Assembly (NCBI GenBank): GCA_035649235.1
Contig: DASRJX010000055.1
Coordinates: forward strand, 1-45,864
Origin: DASRJX01 sp035649235
Lineage (GTDB): Bacteria > Acidobacteriota > Polarisedimenticolia > Gp22-AA2
Direction of reading: 5' to 3'
DNA length: 45,864 nucleotides
The notes under the pieces are model-generated. The model was not told the DNA's origin, ran no database searches, and saw nothing but the letters and a program-made list of their open reading frames with translations. Made by a program: the position numbers and the translations under genes. How positions within the stretch are numbered: position 1 is the first letter of the stretch; every line of letters begins with the position of its first letter. Positions 40,438-45,864 of this stretch are shown one piece after another.

Positions 40438-42885
40438 ATGGCTGCCGCGACAAGCGTGCGGGACGCGTTCCGGCGGTGGGGCTACCTGCAGGCGGACCTC
40501 GATTCGTTCGGGCGGCTCGAGCCGCTGGCGCACCCCGAGATGGAGCGGGCCAAAGGGCCGGACGCCGCGCGCTGGCGGCGCGTCTACTGCGGGCCGATCG
40601 GCGCCGAGTTCATGCACCTGCGGCGGCACGACATCGCGCAGTGGTTCGCGGCGCAGATGGAGCGCGAGCCGGAGGACCCCGACCGCCGGCACATCCTGGA
40701 GCGCTTGGCGCGGGCCGAGCTGCTGGAGCGCTTCATGCATCGCCGCTGGGTCGGGAGCAAGCGCTACTCCCTCGAAGGATCGGCGTCGGTGGTGCCTCTC
40801 CTGGACGCCATCCTGGACACCTCCGCGAACGAAGATGTCGCGCTGGCGATCCTCGCCATGAGCCACCGCGGGCGGCTGAACGTGCTGGTCAACATCGTCG
40901 GACGGCCGGCCCGGGATCTCTTCGCCCTGTTCGAGGACATCGATCCGAGGAGCCACCTGGGCGGCGGCGACGTGCGATACCACCTCGGGGCCACGGGCGA
41001 GCACGCGACACGCTCGGGCCGGCGCCTGCATATGCACCTGGTCTCCAACCCCAGCCACCTCGAGGCGGTGAATCCGGTCATGATGGGGCGCGCGCGGGCG
41101 CGCCAGGACCGCATCGGAGCCGATGGACGCCGGAAGGTGCTGCCTCTGTGCCTGCACGGCGACGCTGCGTTCGCCGGCCAGGGGATTACCGCCGAGACGC
41201 TCAACCTGCACGGCCTCGCCGGCTTCGACGTGGGCGGGACGGTGCACGTCGTGATCAACAACCTGATCGGCTTCACCACTCCCCCCACAGCACTGCACGG
41301 CTCCCGTTACGCCACCGACGTGGCCCGCAGACTCGACGTGCCGATCCTCCACGTCAACGGCCAGGATCCCGAAGCGGTCGTCCGCGCGGGCCGCATGGCC
41401 GCCGCCTGCCGGGCGCGCTTCGCGACCGACGTCGTCGTGGACGTCATCGGCTTCCGCCGCTACGGCCACAGCGAGGTGGACGACCCGACCACGACGCAGC
41501 CGGTGCTGTACCGCGCCATCGAGCGGACTCCCATGCTCTGGCAGGAGTATGGCGCGCACATCGGCGCTGGGGCCCATGAGATGGAGGAGATGGAGCGCCG
41601 CATCACGACGATGCTGTCGGAGGCGCGCGGGGCCGCCGAGGGTTTGAAGAAGGTGCCCGTCCTGCGCACGCTCCCCGACTACTGGGCGCCATTTCTCGGC
41701 GGCCGTCCCGATGCCCCGGCCGACCCGGAGACCGGGGTGACGTCCGAACATCTGCGCGCCATCGCGGAGAGCATCACGTCGGTCCCGGAGTCGTTCCGGC
41801 TGCACCCGAAGGTGAAGCAGGGCCTGGCACAGCGCATGGAGATGGCCCGCGGGGAACGGCCCGTCGACTGGGGGATGGCCGAGGCGCTGGCCTTCGGCTC
41901 GCTGCTGCGGCACGGCGTCCCGGTGCGGCTGGCCGGCCAGGACAGCCGGCGCGGCACGTTCAACCACCGGCATGCGGTGCTGTTCGACGCCGAGACGGGC
42001 GAGGAGCGCGTCCCGCTCCAGCATCTGGCGGGCCGCCAGGCGCGCTTCGCCGTGCACGACACGCCGCTCTCCGAGGCTTCGGCCCTCGCGTTCGAATACG
42101 GCTATTCCCGCGACTACCCCGAGGCGCTGGTCTGCTGGGAGGCGCAGTTCGGCGACTTCGCGAACGGCGCGCAGGTGATCATCGACCAGTTCATCAGCGC
42201 CGGCGAGGACAAGTGGGATCTCCGCTCGGGTCTGGTGCTGCTGCTGCCGCACGGTCACGAGGGACAGGGGCCCGAGCACTCGAGCGCCCGCCTGGAGCGC
42301 TTCCTGCAGCTCTGCGCCGAGGACAACATGCAGGTCTGCCAGCCGTCCACCGCGGCGCAGTACTTCCATCTGCTGCGCCGGCAGGTGCTGCGACCGTCGC
42401 GCAAGCCGCTCGTCGTCATGACTCCGAAAGGGCTTCTCCGGGCCGAGCCGGCCTGCTCCCCTCTCTCCGACTTCTCCTCCGGCCGTTTCCGCCCGGTCCT
42501 CCCGGATGCCGTCCTTCAAGAGGCGCGCCGTGTCCTGATCGGCACCGGCAGAATCCTGCACGCCCTGCGGGCGATCCGCAAGGACAGGCAGAGGAGCGAC
42601 GTGGCGATCCTGGCGCTCGAGCAGATCTATCCCTTTCCGGATCAGGAGATGGAGGACGCTCTGGCGCCATACCAGGGCGCCGGCGAGATCGTCTGGATCC
42701 AGGAGGAGCCGGGGAACATGGGGGCCGAGACCTTCGTCCGCGGCCGCATCCAGCGCCTGGTGGGCGATCGGCACGTCACCACGATCCACCGCTCTCCCAG
42801 CGCGAGCCCGGCCAGCGGCTCGTCCGCCGCCCACCGCCTCGAGGAGGAGACGCTCCTCCGGATGGCCTTCGCGACCCACGATTGA
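40438..42885 (+). CDS. sucA: 2-oxoglutarate dehydrogenase E1 component
   Basis: An 815-residue thiamine-diphosphate enzyme with clear SucA motifs: MSHRGRLNVLVN, HLVSNPSHLEAVNPV, the TPP site LHGDAAFAGQGITAETLNL, HVNGQDPEAV, RRYGHSEVDDPTTTQP, GQDSRRGTFNHRH, the transketolase segment WEAQFGDFANGAQVIIDQF and HGHEGQGPEHSSARLERFLQ. It decarboxylates 2-oxoglutarate and passes the succinyl group to E2 lipoyl domains in the TCA cycle. It is shorter than E. coli SucA (933) because the N-terminal E2-binding stretch is reduced. No sucB or lpd gene lies within the window on either side, so it is a solitary E1. A GACGGAG site precedes the ATG. Confidence 0.92.
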   Translation: MAAATSVRDAFRRWGYLQADLDSFGRLEPLAHPEMERAKGPDAARWRRVYCGPIGAEFMHLRRHDIAQWFAAQMEREPEDPDRRHILERLARAELLERFMHRRWVGSKRYSLEGSASVVPLLDAILDTSANEDVALAILAMSHRGRLNVLVNIVGRPARDLFALFEDIDPRSHLGGGDVRYHLGATGEHATRSGRRLHMHLVSNPSHLEAVNPVMMGRARARQDRIGADGRRKVLPLCLHGDAAFAGQGITAETLNLHGLAGFDVGGTVHVVINNLIGFTTPPTALHGSRYATDVARRLDVPILHVNGQDPEAVVRAGRMAAACRARFATDVVVDVIGFRRYGHSEVDDPTTTQPVLYRAIERTPMLWQEYGAHIGAGAHEMEEMERRITTMLSEARGAAEGLKKVPVLRTLPDYWAPFLGGRPDAPADPETGVTSEHLRAIAESITSVPESFRLHPKVKQGLAQRMEMARGERPVDWGMAEALAFGSLLRHGVPVRLAGQDSRRGTFNHRHAVLFDAETGEERVPLQHLAGRQARFAVHDTPLSEASALAFEYGYSRDYPEALVCWEAQFGDFANGAQVIIDQFISAGEDKWDLRSGLVLLLPHGHEGQGPEHSSARLERFLQLCAEDNMQVCQPSTAAQYFHLLRRQVLRPSRKPLVVMTPKGLLRAEPACSPLSDFSSGRFRPVLPDAVLQEARRVLIGTGRILHALRAIRKDRQRSDVAILALEQIYPFPDQEMEDALAPYQGAGEIVWIQEEPGNMGAETFVRGRIQRLVGDRHVTTIHRSPSASPASGSSAAHRLEEETLLRMAFATHD

Positions 42886-42931
42886 GCGCGTCTTCGGCGG
42901 AGGAGCGGCCGGAGGCTGGAACGTGCGGGCC

Positions 42932-45864
42932 CTACCTCCAATCCCCGGCGGCGACGAAGCCTCCCCAGAAGAAGGGATGCGTGGTGCGGTGGAGCCGGCG
43001 CTGAGCGGCAAGCGCCCCGCGGCTGGCCTCGCGGACGGCCGTGGCCGTGTCCGCGCCACGGGCGCGAGCGGCGTAGAGGCTGCTCATCCAGACGCGGGTC
43101 GCCTCGTCCTCGACGGGCCAGAGGCTCATGATGAGGGTCCCGGCGCCGGCGATCTCGAAGGCACGTCGCAGGCCGAGGATGCCTTCGCCGTTGCGGATTT
43201 CGCCGACCCCCGTGCGGCACGCGGAGAGCACGGCCCACTGCACGCCCGAGAGGTCCAGCGCGGCGATCTCCCCCGCGGTGAGGAGCCCATCTTCTGCGTC
43301 GACGCCCTTCGGCAGCTCGGCGCGCCGGTTGGCGCCGGCGAGGGCCAGCCCCGCCACGAGAAGCGGGTTCTGGCGATCGCAGGCGCGCGTGGCGACGAAG
43401 CCGTGGGTGGCGAGGTGGAGAACGCGGAAGGCGCCCGCAACCGTCTTGAAGGTCGCCTCGTCGGCCTCCGCACCGGTGAGATCGCGGGCCCGCGCAGCAG
43501 GCGCGTCCGGCGATCGGCCGCCCGCCTTCCAGAGGCGCACGACATCCTCCAGCTCTGAGATCGTGGCGGGCAGCGGCTCGAAGCGCAGCGTGGCGATGTC
43601 CGGGCAGGGCGCCGGCGGGCTGCGATACCGGAATGCTGCGCCGGTGGCGCTTCCGGATCGCGTGGCGACGGTCGCGACCGGCGCAGCGTCGAAATCGATC
43701 CCGCCGACGGCGAGAAGTCCCTCCGCGGACGACCCGGAGTGAATGCGACGGAGGAGGTCACGCTCGGCCGAGAGGTGATGGATCAAGGGCCCGGTCTCGA
43801 CCAGGTAACCACCGTCGCGATCCGGAAGGGTCGCCAGATTCACAAGATGAAGGGCGCCATCCGGGACGACCAGGAGCCGCTTCGCCTTGCGAACCCCGTC
43901 GGGCAACGGATCCCACACCAGGGCGCGGAGCGAGCCGGCCGAGCGCCGGTAGGCCGCCTCGGCCGAGTCGCCGGCGAGAAGTCGCGGATCGCGGCCGGCC
44001 TCGGCGAGCCAGTCCCGCGTCGCTTGTTCGATCGCGGCGGCGGTCCCGAGCCACACGAACGCGGGGGCGGAGCCCCCCGGAGGAAGGACGAAGGCCCCGA
44101 AGGAAGCCAGGGGCGGCTTGCCTGGCGACCGATCGAGCCGATCGAAGGCCACGTAGGCGACCAGACCGACATTGCGTGACAGCGCGCCTCGAACCTCCCG
44201 GAGCCCTTGCCGGGCCCGGTCCTGCCGTGATCGGAAGAGCTCGCTGGAGCCGCCGAGAGCCCTCTCGGCGCTCTCGGCCTCCTCCCAGGCCGCTTCGATC
44301 TCGGCCCGGCTCGAAGCCGTGCCGCCGAGCGGCGGGTTCAGCGTCACGAGACGCGCCAGCCGGGCGCTGGTCGCCGAGACCCGCTCTCGGAGCGCGGCGA
44401 CGGAAGGACTTTCGAGGAGGGCGCTCGTGCGGTTCCGCTCCGCCATCTCGTCGAGGACCAGCGCGCGCGAACGGATCAGCGAATCCCAGACCAGCGCCAC
44501 GGCGTCGGGCGGCAGCGCCTGGCTCGGACGGTCGACGAGGAGCGTGAGGGCCACGTCCAGCCCACGCTCCAGGACACCTTCATAGGTGAGCGCCTCGTGC
44601 TCCGACAGGCTCCGGGCCACCACACGGAAGTGCTCCCGGCCGACGCGCTCGGCCTCCAGGCCGCGATCGAGCGCTGCCAGAGGCTCCCCCGCCCCACGGA
44701 GGGCCTCGGCCAGCGTCGCGAGAGTGCGCGCCCTCCCGGGGTGCCGGGGATCGAGCGTGCGCCCCTGGATGTCGGCGGCCCGCTCGAGGGCGGCGCGCGC
44801 CCCGGGCACGTCTCCCAGGCCCAGACGGGCCTCTCCCAAGTCGGTCAGGCTGGTCGCGACCAGCATGTGGTCCGGGCCGAGCGCCTTCTCCCGGACGGCG
44901 ACGGCGCGTTCGTGGTAGGCGACCGCCGCCCGGACATCGCCTGTCTCGAGCGCGAGCCGTCCGAGGTTCGCCAGGCTCAGGGCGACATGCGGGTGCGCCT
45001 CGCCGAGGGACGCCTCCCGCAGCTTCAACCCGCGTTCGAGCACCGGGCGGGCCGCCGCGCGATCACCCCGGAGCAGCAGGGCCGCGCCCAGATTGTCGAG
45101 GCTCACGCACGTTTCGGGATGCCCGGGAGGGAGGACCTCCTCGCGGATCCGCAGAGACTCCTCGAAGGCCGCCTGCGCGCCCGCGAGGTCCCCCATGTCA
45201 CCCAGCACCGAGCCCAGGTTCGAGAGGGCGTTCGCGGCCCCCTTCCGTGCCGCGCCGCCTTTCGACATCAGGATGGCGACCGCCCTCTCCTGGCACTCAC
45301 GGGCCGCCGCATAGTCCCCGAGGTAGTTCAGCATGCTGCCGAGGTTCGTCAGGGCCCGGGCGACATTCTCGCTATCGGGGCCGAGTGCCGCCTCCTGAAT
45401 GTGGAGCACCCGCTCGAAAAGCGCCAGCGCACCGCGGTAGTCGCCCGACTGGTTGCTGATGATGGCAAGGTTCCGCAGGCTCGCCGCCAGATCGACCGGC
45501 GACCGGTCGGGGCGATCGCGAAGCGCGATGGCCCGCTCCGCGAGGGCCCTGGCCTCGGACGTGCCGCCCAGAAACTGCCTCCAGAGCGCCTCCACGAGGT
45601 CGTCGAGCGCCGCGGCGATGGCGGGCTCGTCCACCGGCGAGGCGGCTTCCACCTCCCGCATGCGGCGGCGGGCCAGGATCTCCGCATCACGGTACCGGCC
45701 GGCGTCCAGCAGCGCGCGCACTTCCGCCCGATCCGCCGGCGGCGCCGGGACCGCAGCGGGCGCCTGCGCCGTCACGCCTGGCGCGTCAGCCGTGCCGGCC
45801 CCCCGCGCCGGTGCGGCCGGTCCCGGAGCGAGCACGAGCGCGGCCGCCAGAAGGCCGCCGAACG
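42932..45864 (-). CDS. Exported TPR-CHAT domain protein (5' end cut by window)
   Basis: The frame is open to the right edge, so the start is missing; what remains (about 976 residues) begins inside a hydrophobic stretch, LLAAALVLAPG, that looks like a signal peptide. Then come about seven 42-residue kinesin-light-chain-type TPRs (for example LTNLGSMLNYLGDYAAAREC, LSNLGSVLGDMGDLAGAQAA, LANLGRLALETGDVRAAVAY), a coiled-coil-like linker, and a C-terminal CHAT domain. The CHAT caspase-like dyad is intact: HLATHG (His codon at 43403-43405) and LSACRTGVG (Cys codon at 43217-43219), ending with a WPVEDEATRVWM helix. It is probably a cysteine peptidase or its relative with protein-binding repeats, here exported. 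Substrate unknown. Confidence 0.9.
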   Translation of the reverse strand, partial: FGGLLAAALVLAPGPAAPARGAGTADAPGVTAQAPAAVPAPPADRAEVRALLDAGRYRDAEILARRRMREVEAASPVDEPAIAAALDDLVEALWRQFLGGTSEARALAERAIALRDRPDRSPVDLAASLRNLAIISNQSGDYRGALALFERVLHIQEAALGPDSENVARALTNLGSMLNYLGDYAAARECQERAVAILMSKGGAARKGAANALSNLGSVLGDMGDLAGAQAAFEESLRIREEVLPPGHPETCVSLDNLGAALLLRGDRAAARPVLERGLKLREASLGEAHPHVALSLANLGRLALETGDVRAAVAYHERAVAVREKALGPDHMLVATSLTDLGEARLGLGDVPGARAALERAADIQGRTLDPRHPGRARTLATLAEALRGAGEPLAALDRGLEAERVGREHFRVVARSLSEHEALTYEGVLERGLDVALTLLVDRPSQALPPDAVALVWDSLIRSRALVLDEMAERNRTSALLESPSVAALRERVSATSARLARLVTLNPPLGGTASSRAEIEAAWEEAESAERALGGSSELFRSRQDRARQGLREVRGALSRNVGLVAYVAFDRLDRSPGKPPLASFGAFVLPPGGSAPAFVWLGTAAAIEQATRDWLAEAGRDPRLLAGDSAEAAYRRSAGSLRALVWDPLPDGVRKAKRLLVVPDGALHLVNLATLPDRDGGYLVETGPLIHHLSAERDLLRRIHSGSSAEGLLAVGGIDFDAAPVATVATRSGSATGAAFRYRSPPAPCPDIATLRFEPLPATISELEDVVRLWKAGGRSPDAPAARARDLTGAEADEATFKTVAGAFRVLHLATHGFVATRACDRQNPLLVAGLALAGANRRAELPKGVDAEDGLLTAGEIAALDLSGVQWAVLSACRTGVGEIRNGEGILGLRRAFEIAGAGTLIMSLWPVEDEATRVWMSSLYAARARGADTATAVREASRGALAAQRRLHRTTHPFFWGGFVAAGDWR

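Noticed and set aside
40270..43059. Long open frame (929 codons) antisense to sucA
   Set aside because: Same reason: sucA motifs run across the plus strand and the antisense translation has no recognisable protein.
1..45864. CRISPR arrays, insertion sequences, rRNA or prophage genes
   Set aside because: No regularly spaced direct repeats, transposase motifs, terminal repeats, rRNA sequence or phage structural genes were seen.

Overview
This window is very GC-rich, densely coding bacterial DNA. The paired PadR regulator and large orphan FtsX-type permease near 20-23 kb is a gene pair typical of Acidobacteriota. The rest fits a free-living soil or sediment bacterium of that kind: a Gram-negative envelope with lipoproteins, NHEJ, chromate efflux, S9 peptidases and a possible hopanoid-type glycolipid locus. 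The phylum assignment is an inference from gene content. I saw no rRNA, tRNA, CRISPR array, insertion sequence or convincing U-tailed terminator.

Layout. 1-3.5 kb: a left-edge AsmA-like fragment, a PhoPQ-related (PqaA-type) lipoprotein, a CPBP intramembrane protease, and a divergent second CPBP-like protein that has lost the first catalytic motif. 3.5-7.8 kb: a tight minus-strand unit chrB-chrA-pepE-ornithine cyclodeaminase, with a promoter whose -35/-10 spacer is filled by a perfect inverted repeat. 7.9-10.6 kb: an LpoB/CsgG-like lipoprotein, a tiny six-cysteine secreted peptide, and a chimeric AsmA-like/GT51 peptidoglycan glycosyltransferase. 10.7-17.0 kb: two convergent three-gene operons, hpnK-DMT transporter-hpnI (plus) and alpha-oxoamine synthase-GNAT/FemAB-like acyltransferase-ALO-type FAD oxidase (minus). 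Together these look like a lipid or glycolipid factory. 17.2-24.1 kb: an S9 peptidase, a GFA protein, PadR plus duplicated permease, a decayed FAD-oxidase remnant, and a secreted protein of unknown role. 24.2-27.1 kb: an OFA-family MFS transporter, SRPBCC-DoxX, and an eleven-cysteine secreted peptide.

27.1-36.5 kb is a DNA-repair island. The minus-strand operon ligD-ku-(MerR-TPR) is divergent from DUF72, a 1166-residue TM0106-type nuclease-helicase, and a small protein carrying two PARP-type CCHC zinc fingers. PARP fingers bind DNA nicks and ends in eukaryotes, so this last gene is the most intriguing in the window.

36.5-40.3 kb: a BlaI/BlaR1-like operon. The M56 sensor protease lacks a penicillin-binding domain and instead carries two copies of an unrecognised exported domain. 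It is followed by an exported alpha/beta hydrolase, and the promoter carries a textbook BlaI-type operator plus a repeated half-site. 40.4-42.9 kb: a short, solitary 2-oxoglutarate dehydrogenase E1 (sucA). 42.9-45.9 kb: an exported TPR-CHAT protein, cut by the right edge.
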